Origin: Paraburkholderia phytofirmans OLGA172
Lineage (GTDB): Bacteria; Pseudomonadota; Gammaproteobacteria; Burkholderiales; Burkholderiaceae
Direction of reading: 5' to 3'
Assembly: GCF_001634365.1 (NCBI RefSeq)
Contig: NZ_CP014579.1
Coordinates: 2,914,001-2,978,000, forward strand
DNA: 64,000 nucleotides
The notes under the pieces are model-generated. The model was not told the origin of the DNA. It saw only the letters and a program-made list of their open reading frames with translations, and made no database searches. The translations under genes were made by a program, and so were the position numbers. Below, piece by piece: positions 33,611 through 42,703 of the stretch. Positions within the stretch are counted from its first letter, which is position 1. Each line of letters begins with the position of its first letter.

Positions 33611-34299
33611 ACGCGAACGACGATCTCGCCAAGGCGATCGATCGCACCACGCATGACATCGCCGCGTTGCACGGCATTCACGCCCTCCGGGGTACCTGTC
33701 ATGATGAGATCGCCGGGTTCAAGCGTGTCGTATTCAGACAGGTGTGCGATGCATTCGGCCACGGACCAGATCAGCTTCGAGATATCGGATGCCTGGCGGG
33801 GCTGTCCGTTGACCGTCAACGTGATGGCCGCGGCATTGAACACGCCGAGTTGGCCGGCCCGGTGCAGGGGGCCAATCGGAGCCGACTTCGGAAAGGATTT
33901 CCCGAATTCCCAGGGGCGTCCTTTGTCGCGCGCTTCGAGCTGCAGATCCCGGCGGGTCATGTCCAATCCCACCGCGTAGCCGTAAACGTGCTTCAACGCG
34001 TCGGTCACCGGGATGCGCGAGCCCCCTTTGCCGATGGCGACGACCAGTTCGATTTCGTGGTGAAAGTTTGATGTCTTCGGCGGGTACGGAATCGTGACCT
34101 CGGTGGCGCCGGCCTGCACCACGGCATTGGCCGGCTTCATGAAGAAGAACGGCGGATCCCGGTCAGGATCCTTGCCCATTTCACGTGCGTGGGCGGCGTA
34201 GTTACGGCCGACACAAAACACGCGGTTGACGGGAAACACTTCCGTGTGACCTGCTACCTGGAGCGCGGACACGGGAGCGACTGGAACTGCAAATTCCAT
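33607..34299 (-). CDS. nagK: Fumarylpyruvate hydrolase (FAH family), cassette B
   Basis: 230 residues with FCVGRNYAAHAREMGKDPDR, HEIELVVAIGKGG and YAVGLDMTRRDLQ; very similar to the cassette A and C hydrolases. ATG 34299 has CAGGAG nine bases upstream; the upstream extension to 34389 belongs to a remnant of a gentisate dioxygenase gene read in another frame. It is coupled to the isomerase gene downstream. Confidence 0.9.
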   Translation of the reverse strand: MEFAVPVAPVSALQVAGHTEVFPVNRVFCVGRNYAAHAREMGKDPDRDPPFFFMKPANAVVQAGATEVTIPYPPKTSNFHHEIELVVAIGKGGSRIPVTDALKHVYGYAVGLDMTRRDLQLEARDKGRPWEFGKSFPKSAPIGPLHRAGQLGVFNAAAITLTVNGQPRQASDISKLIWSVAECIAHLSEYDTLEPGDLIMTGTPEGVNAVQRGDVMRGAIDRLGEIVVRV

Positions 34300-34316
34300 G
34301 ATTTTCTCCTGACAGA

Positions 34317-34391
34317 CTACGAAATTTTCCCTTCGCGCCAACGACCCAATACCTGTTGGACGGGCCGTTCGGAAGAAAAAAATGAACACCC
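34317..34391 (-). pseudogene. 3' remnant of a gentisate 1,2-dioxygenase gene
   Basis: In one minus-strand frame the sequence reads CSFFSSERPVQQVLGRWREG plus KIS and a stop. This matches the C-terminal tail of the gentisate dioxygenases (LFSFSDRPVHQALGLWRESR in cassette A). Only about 23 codons remain, upstream of the FAH gene in the position that gentisate dioxygenase takes in cassettes A and C. Cassette B is therefore a remnant of the same gene order. Confidence 0.75.
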
Positions 34392-34641
34392 GGGCCGGCT
34401 TCTAGCACGTCCTCTCCGAGAGGTTGAATGATCTCGCGACGTCAGTATGTTTCCACGGGTGTCAGCACGCAATGCGAATGACTTAGTTGCTTCTATTCAA
34501 AAACTGAATATCGCTGAAGATCGAATTGGCATGTCGACGTGTCGAGTTCGACGACGCCGCCGGCCGGCAGCGGTCGACCGCGTTGCCACACTGTGCCGCA
34601 AGCTCGGTAGAATGCTGGCTCGTCTCGTTGCGAGGATCGTC

Positions 34642-35186
34642 ATGCCCTCTCTGGATTGGCTCAGTCGCCTGCTTGTCATGATGCCCGTCAGCGGCCAGCT
34701 CGAAATCCGCTGCTCCTATGGCGCGCCATGGCGTATTGCATATGATCGCGCCAACGCCGGAGAGATGCCCTATCACGTCGTGCTTGGCGGGTCAGCCATA
34801 CTTGAGATTCCGGGCGGTGGTGCGCCACAGCACCTGGCGGCGGGTGATATCGTGCTGCTGTCTCACGGCTCGCGCCCGCGCTGACGGCCATGTTCAATGA
34901 GCCGGCGCACCCGTGGACCCTCCCCGAATTGGCGCAGCTGTGCAATATGTCGCGTGCAACGTTGGTTCGTCAATTTCACGACAAAGTGGGGCGTTCAGCC
35001 AGTGATTTGTTGACCGATATCCGAATGACCCTGGCGGCCAACGAATTGAAGAAACCATCGGCATCCACCGAAGCCGTCGCCGAAGTCGTGGGCTATCAAT
35101 CCCTCGCGGCCTTCAGGCGTGCCTTCACGCAGCGTATGAGCATGACGCCGGGGGATTGGCGCCGTTCGGCGCGTGTACCGGAATGA
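34642..35186 (+). pseudogene. AraC-family regulator gene with frame-shifting internal deletion
   Basis: From ATG 34642 (GAGG upstream) the protein reads as the cupin-like N-terminus of an AraC regulator: LLVMMPVSGQLEIRCSYGAP, MPYHVVLGGSAIL and LAAGDIVLLSHGS, then a stop at 34882-34884. In another frame, from about 34878, the C-terminal HTH domain continues: HPWTLPELAQLCNMSRATLV, VAEVVGYQSLAAFRRAF, to 35186. About 100 residues between the domains are missing. The downstream part could be made alone as a 98-residue HTH protein, but that is speculative. Confidence 0.8.
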
Positions 35187-35279
35187 AAGCAGCCGTCGAA
35201 CGCGTTAGTTAATCAGGCATGCAAACCGTTTCGAGGCAAAGGCGCAGGCGCCGGAGAAGCGCGCCTGCCCCGTTGCGCT

Positions 35280-35753
35280 TTACTTGACCGGCGGGAAGTC
35301 CACGTAGGTGTCGTTGATGCGGTTGAAAGTGTTTGTGAACACCGTCAACGCAATGGCCCACGTGATTTCCACGAGTTGCCCATCGGTATAGCCAGCTGCT
35401 TTGATCGCCGCAAACTCGTCCGCGCTGATCGTGCCGCTGGTTTGCTGCAGGTTCTTCACGAAGCGCACCAGCCCGTCGCGCTTCGCATCGCCCGTTGGCT
35501 GGCCCGTCCGGATCTGCTTGAGCGTTTCCGGCGACAGGCCCGCCATCTTGCCCAGCATCACATGCGCGGCCACGCAGTAGTCGCAGCCGGTCAGTTCGCT
35601 GACCAGCAGCTTGATTGTCTCCACGTCCTGCTTGCTCAGCGTGCCCGAAGCCAGCACGCCTTCGGCGTTCAGGAACGTCTTGAGCACTTCAGGAGACAGC
35701 GCGCCCAGCGCGGCGAACAGGTTAGGGATGCTGCCGGCGGCTTTCTTGCTTGC
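35280..35753 (-). pseudogene. Carboxymuconolactone decarboxylase/AhpD-like gene, 5' truncated
   Basis: The last 135 codons (from GTG 35687) are a good AhpD-like protein, with the redox pair and His in LTGCDYCVAAHVMLGKMAGL. Homology goes on in frame upstream of 35687 (AAGSIPNLFAALGALSPE) to about 35753 but finds no start codon, and the sequence beyond belongs to something else. So the first 20 or so residues were probably lost. A shortened protein from GTG 35687 is possible. Peroxidase-type function would need the CxxC, which is kept. Confidence 0.65.
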
Positions 35754-35761
35754 GCCCGCGC

Positions 35762-35860
35762 GTCGAAGGGGTCGAGCGCATCCTCACCGCTGCGCTTACT
35801 CCGCAGGACTCTTCGGAACCGCGGCGCCTGCTCTCTGCCCTGCTGTCGGAGCGCGAGTAG
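35762..35860 (+). pseudogene. Possible 3' remnant of a regulator gene (TetR-like tail)
   Basis: Thirty-two codons read VEGVERILTAALTPQ, then SSEPRRLLSALLSERE and TAG. This resembles the C-terminal helix of TetR-type regulators, which often neighbour AhpD-like genes, but it is too short to be sure. It meets the truncated AhpD-like gene head to head and marks a deletion junction near 35755. Confidence 0.35.
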
Positions 35861-35864
35861 CGTT

Positions 35865-36509
35865 TTACGGCGCGACAAAGTCCGGCTGACGTCCCGGTTG
35901 TGCTGCCTGAAATGCCGGATGAGAGGCCGCGTGGCGATAAACGGCCATACTCGTTGGGTACACATCCAGATCGCACCCCATCCTCAGCGCGTTCGCAATC
36001 TGTGGAACGAGGCAACAGTCGGCCAACGTAGGCTGTTCACCAAAGCACCAGGGGCGTGCTCCGTATTTCGAAAGCAGCCGTTCGACGCCATCCATCCCTT
36101 CAGCCACCCAGTGCTTGTACCACTCGCTCTTCTGCTCCGGTGTGACCTTCAGAACCGTATCCAGGTATTTGAGCACACGAAGGTTGTTGACCGGATGCAT
36201 ATCGCAAGAAATGAGCAGTGACAGTTCCAGCACACGTGCACGCTGCTCCGGCTCGGCAGGAATGAGTTGCGGCTCCGGATAGCGTGTGTCGAGCCAATCG
36301 ACGATTGCGAGTGACTGGCTCAGGCTGAACTCTCCCTCCGTCAAGGCCGGAACGGCCCCCGAGGGATTCACCGCTGCGACATACGCTTCTTTGCGGTGCT
36401 CACCGGTCCGGATGTCGACCGGTACGTATTCGAACGGAACGCCCTTCAGCGCAAGCGCAATACGTACCCGATAGGATGTCGAACTATTGAAAAAGCTGTG
36501 CAGCTCCAT
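35865..36509 (-). CDS. nagL: Maleylpyruvate isomerase (zeta-class GST), cassette C
   Basis: 214 residues. The active-site loop is FNSSTSYRVRIALALKGVPF, the glutathione site is PSGAVPALTEGEFSLSQSLA, and the C-terminal domain includes EQPTLADCCLVPQIANALRM. It isomerises maleylpyruvate to fumarylpyruvate. It is the last gene of the seven-gene salicylate operon, 15 bases after the hydrolase gene. Confidence 0.9.
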   Translation of the reverse strand: MELHSFFNSSTSYRVRIALALKGVPFEYVPVDIRTGEHRKEAYVAAVNPSGAVPALTEGEFSLSQSLAIVDWLDTRYPEPQLIPAEPEQRARVLELSLLISCDMHPVNNLRVLKYLDTVLKVTPEQKSEWYKHWVAEGMDGVERLLSKYGARPWCFGEQPTLADCCLVPQIANALRMGCDLDVYPTSMAVYRHAASHPAFQAAQPGRQPDFVAP

Positions 36510-36524
36510 GACGCCCTCGTTGCT

Positions 36525-37223
36525 CTACACCACGCGGACGTGAAGCTCGCCCAGTTTCTCGACGCCCACCGTAATTGAATCCCCAGCTTTTACTGCGCCG
36601 ACCCCTTCTGGCGTTCCTGTATAGATGACATCGCCCGGCTCAAGGCGGAAGAACTTCGAGAGGTCAGCAACGGTGTCCGCAACCGACCAGATCAGATGCG
36701 AGATGTCGCTCTGCTGCTTCATTTCACCGTTCACCGTCAACCATATGCCACCTTTTTCAAAATGCCCGACGTCGCTCGCCTTGTGAATCGGGCCAATCGG
36801 CGCGGAGCGATCAAAGGCCTTGCCGATTTCCCACGGGCGCCCCATTTCGCGCATCTTCATCTGCAGGTCGCGGCGCGTCATATCGAGTCCGACGGCATAG
36901 CCCCAGACGTGATCGAGTGCACCGGCCACCGCGATGTCCGAACCACCTTTGCCAATCACCGCCACCAGTTCCGCCTCGTAGTGATAGTTGCTGGTTTTAG
37001 GCGGATAGTTCAACTCCAGCAACTCGCCATAGGCCACCGGCACAACTGCGTCTGCGGGCTTGCAGAAAAAGAACGGCGGTTCACGATCGGGATCGAAGCC
37101 CATCTCGCGCGCGTGTGCGGCATAGTTACGGCCGACGCAATAGACGCGGCGCACGGCAAAATGCACATCGCTACCGGCAACAGGCACAGCGACGGGTGCT
37201 TCGGGTTGAAAAACGAATTCCAT
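36525..37223 (-). CDS. nagK: Fumarylpyruvate hydrolase (FAH family), cassette C
   Basis: 232 residues. YCVGRNYAAHAREMGFDPDR, metal-site Glu in YEAELVAVIGKGG, Asp in YAVGLDMTRRDLQMKMREMG. It cleaves fumarylpyruvate to fumarate and pyruvate. GGAGCCTC precedes the ATG. It lies between the gentisate dioxygenase and the isomerase genes, all in one direction. Confidence 0.92.
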   Translation of the reverse strand: MEFVFQPEAPVAVPVAGSDVHFAVRRVYCVGRNYAAHAREMGFDPDREPPFFFCKPADAVVPVAYGELLELNYPPKTSNYHYEAELVAVIGKGGSDIAVAGALDHVWGYAVGLDMTRRDLQMKMREMGRPWEIGKAFDRSAPIGPIHKASDVGHFEKGGIWLTVNGEMKQQSDISHLIWSVADTVADLSKFFRLEPGDVIYTGTPEGVGAVKAGDSITVGVEKLGELHVRVV

Positions 37224-37305
37224 AAGAAGAGGCTCCTAATAGCTAGCAGGCTGGACAATTTGTGCAAGGGACACGCCGCGTATCCGTCGCGCTGAAGGCG
37301 AAAAC

Positions 37306-38352
37306 CTAGTCACGCTTTTCACGCAGCAGGTTCAGCGCGGAAAGGATGGGGCGATCCGAATAGCTGAAAAGCACGCTATCGTCTTCGGCGTTCAGGCTCA
37401 CTGGCTGCCATGACGGCACGACAAAGACATCGTGTGGTGCGAACTCGAAGTGTGCATCGCCGATACGCACGCTACCCTTGCCTTCCACGACGCAAAAGAT
37501 GGTGGCGTCGGTCGTGCGATAAGTCTTTCCGGAAAACCCCGCTGGCAAAAACTGCATGAAGGTCGCAATGGTCGGCATCGGCCAGCCGCCCGTCAAAGGA
37601 TTGACATAGCGGAGTTTGACGCCGTCCCATGCGTCCAGCTCGCCGTTGCGATAGAGCGCATCGAGTGCTTCCCGGCTGCGCTCATAGGGGTAGCTGAAGA
37701 TGAGCGACGTCGGATCGCTGACCACATGACGGACAGGCGCCATGTTGTGCCCAAACCGCGCAAAGCTGTCGCCCTCCGGGCGAAGCACCGGTTGGCTGAG
37801 TTCGGGGTAGCTTTCAGCGAATCCTGCGTCAAGCGCTCCAACGACAGGAATGTCCAGACCGTCAAGCCACACGACGGGCTCGCCACCGTCAGCGACGACC
37901 GGATTCCCGTGGTCATGCCACGTCCAGGAAGGCGTGATGATGAAATCACCGGGATGCATGGTGGTGCGTTCGCCGTTGACGGCGGTCCACGCACCCCGAC
38001 CTTCGACAATGAAACGCAGCGCGGACTGAGTATGGCGATGACTCGGCGCGACCTCGCCGGGCAGGATCAGCTGCAGGCCGGCGTAAAGCGCCGGTGTAAT
38101 ACTTGACTTGCCCGGCAAGCCCGGATTTTCGAGCACAAGTACTCGACGAACCGCTTCCTCGGCGCTAATGACCGAGCCGGCCTGCATGACCAGATCACGA
38201 ATTGACGCGTACTTCCAGATCGCTGCCTTTGCCTGCGGCCGCGGCTCCTTGGGCACTAGGTTGTGCAACGACTCCCAGAGCGGAGAAAGCTGTTGAGTCG
38301 AGAGTTGCCGATAATAGGCAGCGCGCTGTTCCTTGACCGTATTAGCAGTCAT
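37306..38352 (-). CDS. nagI: Gentisate 1,2-dioxygenase, cassette C
   Basis: 348-residue bicupin dioxygenase, the same length as the cassette A enzyme. N-terminal cupin: [20 protein letters not shown] and [10 protein letters not shown]-terminal cupin: [20 protein letters not shown] and [10 protein letters not shown]. It opens gentisate to maleylpyruvate. It lies 103 bases downstream of the ferredoxin gene. Confidence 0.93.
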   Translation of the reverse strand: MTANTVKEQRAAYYRQLSTQQLSPLWESLHNLVPKEPRPQAKAAIWKYASIRDLVMQAGSVISAEEAVRRVLVLENPGLPGKSSITPALYAGLQLILPGEVAPSHRHTQSALRFIVEGRGAWTAVNGERTTMHPGDFIITPSWTWHDHGNPVVADGGEPVVWLDGLDIPVVGALDAGFAESYPELSQPVLRPEGDSFARFGHNMAPVRHVVSDPTSLIFSYPYERSREALDALYRNGELDAWDGVKLRYVNPLTGGWPMPTIATFMQFLPAGFSGKTYRTTDATIFCVVEGKGSVRIGDAHFEFAPHDVFVVPSWQPVSLNAEDDSVLFSYSDRPILSALNLLREKRD

Positions 38353-38455
38353 GTGTGTCTCCTGATGATGGTCGTCCCTGCATCTGCGTTCTTACGGTGC
38401 GAGAACGCGCGGAATCTGTCGCCGAACGCCAGATTCCCCAGCGTCCAGCGCCGGG

Positions 38456-38767
38456 CTAGATTTCGATGTAGACCGAACCGCCCTCGATCTTGATCGGATA
38501 GGTCTGGATATCCACGGTCAACGGTTCGCACATGGCCTTACCGCTGCGTACGTCGAACTTGCCCTGATGCAGCGGGCACTCGATCTCGTGACCATCCAGG
38601 AATCCGTCGCACAGACGGGCGTGTCCGTGCGTGCAGACGTTGTCCGTCGCGTAGACCGCGCCATCGACGCTGTAGATAGCGACCTCGCGCCCACCGGCGA
38701 TTACAGCCGTCACATCGTCGGCCGGTATGGCGGCCAGCTCGATGACCTTCGTCCACTGCTTTTCCAT
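38456..38767 (-). CDS. nagAb: Rieske ferredoxin of salicylate 5-hydroxylase
   Basis: 103 residues with cluster ligands Cys45-x-His47 (VCTHGHARL) and Cys64-x2-His67 (ECPLHQGKF). It carries electrons from the reductase to the oxygenase. ATG 38767 is favoured over TTG 38773 because GAGG lies seven bases before it. It is the only intact Rieske ferredoxin gene in the window, so cassette A oxygenase would depend on it. Confidence 0.92.
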   Translation of the reverse strand: MEKQWTKVIELAAIPADDVTAVIAGGREVAIYSVDGAVYATDNVCTHGHARLCDGFLDGHEIECPLHQGKFDVRSGKAMCEPLTVDIQTYPIKIEGGSVYIEI

Positions 38768-38775
38768 CTTCAACC

Positions 38776-39249
38776 TCAGATCGGGTAAATAATCGAGTTC
38801 GCGATCATTTCGCTGTCGAACACGCAGATGCGGCTGGCGAACTTCAGTCCGTCGGGTGTTCGTCGGACGATGTCGATATAGCGGCCCACATTGAACACAC
38901 TCGTCAGTTCGTCAGGCTTCGTGCGAAATACCGCGTAGTTGGCCTGCGACACGATGTGCTCCGCGTCAACCGCACTCACTTGAGGAATGCCGACTACGTG
39001 CCGCTGGTAGTACGGGTCGTGGAAGATGGTCTCGGTCATGCCATAGACGCGGTCCTTTAGCATGCCTTTGCTTTCGAACGCCAGAGTCGCGAGCGGGAAG
39101 CCACGATCGTAGTTTTCGCGAGGCTGGATCTTGTAGACGCAGTCGTCGACAAAGAATTCCGGCCAGCGATCCCACTCGTTGGTATCCAAAGCGAGGGCAT
39201 AGTCGGTGTATAGCGCAAGCAATTGTTGCCAGGTTTCGAAATCGAGCAT
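38776..39249 (-). CDS. nagH: Salicylate 5-hydroxylase small (beta) subunit, cassette C
   Basis: 157 residues of the ring-hydroxylating dioxygenase beta family: [40 protein letters not shown] and [20 protein letters not shown]. It is one base from the alpha subunit gene and eight bases from the ferredoxin gene. Confidence 0.92.
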   Translation of the reverse strand: MLDFETWQQLLALYTDYALALDTNEWDRWPEFFVDDCVYKIQPRENYDRGFPLATLAFESKGMLKDRVYGMTETIFHDPYYQRHVVGIPQVSAVDAEHIVSQANYAVFRTKPDELTSVFNVGRYIDIVRRTPDGLKFASRICVFDSEMIANSIIYPI

Positions 39250-39250
39250 C

Positions 39251-40507
39251 TCAGACCTCCATTACACGGCGCCAGTAGTCGTACATTCCACGAATCAGGG
39301 TCTCCGTGACCATGTGGTCCGAGTCCGCGACTTCGCGCCCTCCAAGTTCAGCGATGGTTCGATGGAATGGCTTCTGCTCGAAGCCCTCCTGCGAAAACTC
39401 GATGACTTCGCCGTCGTCGGCAGAAACAAAGCCTGCCGGGCCGAACAGGTTGGCTTGGCGCAGCCGCCGGCGCGTCATTTCTTCGCTATCGTCCTCGAAT
39501 CCGAAGTGCGTCCAGACAAAGTCGAACGAGCCGTGACCATTCGGCTGAATGTGACGTGTGGAAAGCGAATTGACCTGTTGCTGGATGATGACGCTCGGGA
39601 ACAAGGTCATGAGAACAGCCGTGGGACCGCCCCACCAAGGCTCATGTACGACGTCGAGGAAACGGTCGTCGTTGAGCGTCATCTGCTCCTTGAAACTGGA
39701 CACGCCACTTGTGACTTCGCCCTTGCCGATCGAACCACGCGTCGAGATCATCGCAGCGTGACGGAACTGCTCGTCCATCTTGAGTTCGGACTTGTTGTCC
39801 GCGCGCCAGAGCCCGAACGTAACGAACCACGTATGCAGCAAGCCCGGGTGGTACGGGTCCTTGATGTTTTCCTGCATCAGTTTCCAGTTTCCTGGAATGC
39901 GCTGCCGGTTATAGCCATAGATCTTGAGCTTCCGGCCGTCGAATACGCGGTCGAAATAGCTGAGGATAGTTGGTCCCAGGTAGTCTTCGAGCGAAGGCGC
40001 GTCGTGATCGAACGACGCGAAAATGACGCCATTGCGCGTGACAACCTTCAGCTTCGTCAAGGCGTGTTGCTTAGGATCGAAGTCCGCCGGCATTCCCCCA
40101 TTGATCTTTCCGTCTGCTTTCACACCACGACGGAAAGGCACGCCAACGAGATTACCCTTCAGGTCGTAGTTCCACTGGTGATATGGGCAGGTGAAATCCT
40201 TCCGGTTGCCGGACTTCTCACGACAGAAGCGCACGCCTCGGTGGGCGCACACGTTCTCCACCACGGCAACCTCCCCGTCGTTCGTCCGCGTGACGATGAC
40301 CGAGCGCTCGCCGACCACGGTGCGCTTGAAGTCACCCGCATCAGGAATCTCTGCTTCAAGGCCCACGTAGCACCAATGGCCCGAATAAAAGAAGCGCTCA
40401 AGCTCCTTGCGATAGGTTGAATCGTCGGTATAGGCCCAGAACGGGATGCGGCTCGAGCCCTCTCCCTTCCATTCGGGCCGTGTAAAGATAATGGGGGCCT
40501 CATTCAT
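39251..40507 (-). CDS. nagG: Salicylate 5-hydroxylase large (alpha) subunit, cassette C
   Basis: 418 residues. Rieske ligands are Cys87-x-His89 (CAHRGVRF) and Cys107-x2-His110 (CPYHQWNY); the iron site is in [17 protein letters not shown]. It hydroxylates salicylate at C5 to give gentisate, as judged by the NagG-like length and by the gentisate genes downstream. It is highly similar to the cassette A subunit. It stands 41 bases downstream of the reductase gene. Confidence 0.92.
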   Translation of the reverse strand: MNEAPIIFTRPEWKGEGSSRIPFWAYTDDSTYRKELERFFYSGHWCYVGLEAEIPDAGDFKRTVVGERSVIVTRTNDGEVAVVENVCAHRGVRFCREKSGNRKDFTCPYHQWNYDLKGNLVGVPFRRGVKADGKINGGMPADFDPKQHALTKLKVVTRNGVIFASFDHDAPSLEDYLGPTILSYFDRVFDGRKLKIYGYNRQRIPGNWKLMQENIKDPYHPGLLHTWFVTFGLWRADNKSELKMDEQFRHAAMISTRGSIGKGEVTSGVSSFKEQMTLNDDRFLDVVHEPWWGGPTAVLMTLFPSVIIQQQVNSLSTRHIQPNGHGSFDFVWTHFGFEDDSEEMTRRRLRQANLFGPAGFVSADDGEVIEFSQEGFEQKPFHRTIAELGGREVADSDHMVTETLIRGMYDYWRRVMEV

Positions 40508-40548
40508 GATTTGTCTCCAGATACGGAATTGATTGACAGCGTCGGCGT

Positions 40549-41535
40549 CTAGACGCCGCTCGCGTAAAAAGCATCCGCGTAGATATGATCCGGATCGACA
40601 CCCTTCTGGCGCAACAGGATCGAAGCGGCGTCCACCATCACCGGTGCACCCGCCAGATAGGCGCGCCAGCCGGTCATGTCTTTCCAGTCAGCGTTCACCG
40701 CTTCGGTCACGACGCCTGTGCGATACAGGCTGTCTTTTGCGCCGGCCGCGACCACGACGTGCACGGTCAGGTTCGGCAACGCCTCGCGAATCTCATTGAG
40801 CCAACGAACGCCATAGACGTCCTCGGATGAACGAACGCCGAAATAGACGTGTACGGGGTTGCTCATGCGGGCATCGGCCATGCCGCGCAGGATCGAGAGA
40901 ATAGGCGCTAGCCCCGTTCCTCCCGCGACACATACGATCGGGCCAGGATATTTTTTCCGCAGGTACGCTGTTCCGAGCGGACCGCTCAAACGCACTGCCT
41001 GTCCGACCGTGAGCTCTGCCGCCACATATGAGGTGACGCGGCCGCCCGGTACCAGACGAATGTGAAATTCGACTTCGTCCGAATTCGCTGTGACCGCCAT
41101 CGAGTACGGCCTACTATGCTGCGGCGTGAATTGAAGAGTGGCGTACTGTCCCGGCGAGAATTCGAATGACTTCGACAGTGCGAGCCGCACCCGCTTGATG
41201 TCGTGCGTCAGGTCGTCGATCGCCACGACAGTCGCCTTGATGATCTTCGCTGGGTGCGCGACGATCTCGTCGACCTCCGGTATTTCGATCACACAGTCTT
41301 CCACGACCGTCGTCTGGCATGCCAACACCGATTGCCCGTTGGCGGCAGGCGAATTGGAATCAGTCGCGCCAGTGACAAGAACGTTTCCCGAAACGACACG
41401 GCAGCGGCACGTACCGCATCGGCCGGCCATGCAACTGTACGAAACCGGAATTTGATTGTTGCGCAGGGCTTCCAGCAAATTTTCGCCCGAACGTACATCG
41501 AGCGTGCGCTGAAGCGGCAGGATTGAAACTTGCAT
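40549..41535 (-). CDS. nagAa: Ferredoxin reductase of salicylate 5-hydroxylase
   Basis: 328 residues, the usual NagAa length, from ATG 41535 (MQVSILPLQRTLDV); the longer frame to 41637 runs into the promoter. Order: N-terminal plant-type 2Fe-2S domain with SYSCMAGRCGTCRCRV and a fourth Cys in VLACQTTVV, then a flavin domain (SRPYSMAVTA) and an NAD domain (CVAGGTGLAPILSILRGM). The C-terminus DPDHIYADAFYASGV has a matching remnant in cassette A. First gene of the operon, 132 bases from the divergent LysR gene. Confidence 0.93.
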   Translation of the reverse strand: MQVSILPLQRTLDVRSGENLLEALRNNQIPVSYSCMAGRCGTCRCRVVSGNVLVTGATDSNSPAANGQSVLACQTTVVEDCVIEIPEVDEIVAHPAKIIKATVVAIDDLTHDIKRVRLALSKSFEFSPGQYATLQFTPQHSRPYSMAVTANSDEVEFHIRLVPGGRVTSYVAAELTVGQAVRLSGPLGTAYLRKKYPGPIVCVAGGTGLAPILSILRGMADARMSNPVHVYFGVRSSEDVYGVRWLNEIREALPNLTVHVVVAAGAKDSLYRTGVVTEAVNADWKDMTGWRAYLAGAPVMVDAASILLRQKGVDPDHIYADAFYASGV

Positions 41536-41611
41536 GGAACCAGTGTCTCCGAGCTGGACAACGTATGGCTTTATGATGCTTGGAAAGGCAAAATTGATAA
41601 ATAGAAGTTTC

Positions 41612-41637
41612 TTGATATGACATATCACCAATATCAA
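41612..41637. promoter_or_regulatory. ATATCA repeats between the salicylate operon and its LysR gene
   Basis: TGATAT-GAC-ATATCA (41613-41627) is a perfect palindrome. A further ATATCAA (41631-41637) forms an inverted repeat with TTGATAT (41612-41618). They lie in the 132-base divergent region, 77-102 bases upstream of the reductase start and about 30 bases before the LysR start. This is the expected place for LysR binding. Confidence 0.6.
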
Positions 41638-41667
41638 TAATGCTTGTCAGGCTTTCGGAGACACGAG

Positions 41668-42570
41668 ATGGAACTTCAGGACATCGACCTCAACCTGCTC
41701 GTCGTATTCAATGAACTACTGCGGCAGCGACGCGTGTCGGCCGTTGCGACCAGCCTTGGCATATCCCAGCCGGCGATCAGTAACGCGCTCAACCGGCTCA
41801 GAAAGGTACTCGGCGACGAGCTCTTTCTTCGCACCTCCAAAGGCATGGTGCCCACTCCGTTCGCCGAGACACTCGCCGAGCCGATCGGCTATGCGCTGGG
41901 CACGATTCACAACACGCTGAACGTGACGCCTGAATTCGACCCCGCCTCGACCTCTCGCGCATTCACGATTGCGATGACCGACATCGGCGAAATCTATTTT
42001 CTTCCGGGTCTAATGAAGCGACTCGCACTCGTGGCACCCGGAATCACGATAAGCACTGTGCGAGATCAATCCGACACGCTGCGTGACGAAATGGAACGCG
42101 GCGCGGTCGATCTCGCGATCGGGTTTCTGCCTGATCTCAAGACGGCCTTCTTTCAGCGACGGCTATTTCGCCAGCGTTACGTCTGCCTGTTCCGGAAAGG
42201 GCACCCTTTCGCGGAATCCGGTCTGACGATGAAGTCATTTCTCAACGCCGAGCATGTTTCCATCATCGCGGAGGGCACCGGACATGGCATGGTCGATACG
42301 GCGATCCAGCGCGCAGGGGTGCAAAGAAATGTGCGGCTGCGGGTGCCCCACTTCGTAGCTGTCGGACATATCGTGCAAGAGACGGACTTGATCGCCGTGG
42401 TCCCGGAGGCCTATGCGGCCCGGACCCTTGCGCCGTTCGATCTGCTGAGTGCGCCATGCCCGGTCAGAATTCCGGACATCACTGTCAATGTCTTATGGCA
42501 TGCGAGGAATCATCGCGAGCCGAGCAATCAATGGCTGCGCCAACTCGTGTTCGACGAATTCGCCGTCTAG
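41668..42570 (+). CDS. nagR: LysR-family regulator of the salicylate operon (NahR/NagR-like)
   Basis: 300 residues. Winged helix: RRVSAVATSLGISQPAISNA, NRLRKVLGDELFLRTSKGM. The effector domain starts near 90 (RAFTIAMTDIGEIYFLPGLM). ATG 41668 with CGGAG nine bases upstream is preferred to 41644. It is divergent from the complete salicylate operon and very similar to the cassette A regulator. Activation by salicylate is known for NahR/NagR proteins and is inferred here. Confidence 0.9.
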   Translation: MELQDIDLNLLVVFNELLRQRRVSAVATSLGISQPAISNALNRLRKVLGDELFLRTSKGMVPTPFAETLAEPIGYALGTIHNTLNVTPEFDPASTSRAFTIAMTDIGEIYFLPGLMKRLALVAPGITISTVRDQSDTLRDEMERGAVDLAIGFLPDLKTAFFQRRLFRQRYVCLFRKGHPFAESGLTMKSFLNAEHVSIIAEGTGHGMVDTAIQRAGVQRNVRLRVPHFVAVGHIVQETDLIAVVPEAYAARTLAPFDLLSAPCPVRIPDITVNVLWHARNHREPSNQWLRQLVFDEFAV

Positions 42571-42703
42571 CCTCGACTGTGCGTGAAAATCCACGATGCC
42601 GTTCGTGTACTGCACGATCGCGCCCGGCGAAGGACACGCCATGCCGACGCCATACCGAAACAACCATCATAATGTCGTCATTCAGAGCCTGAAATCCGCA
42701 CCA

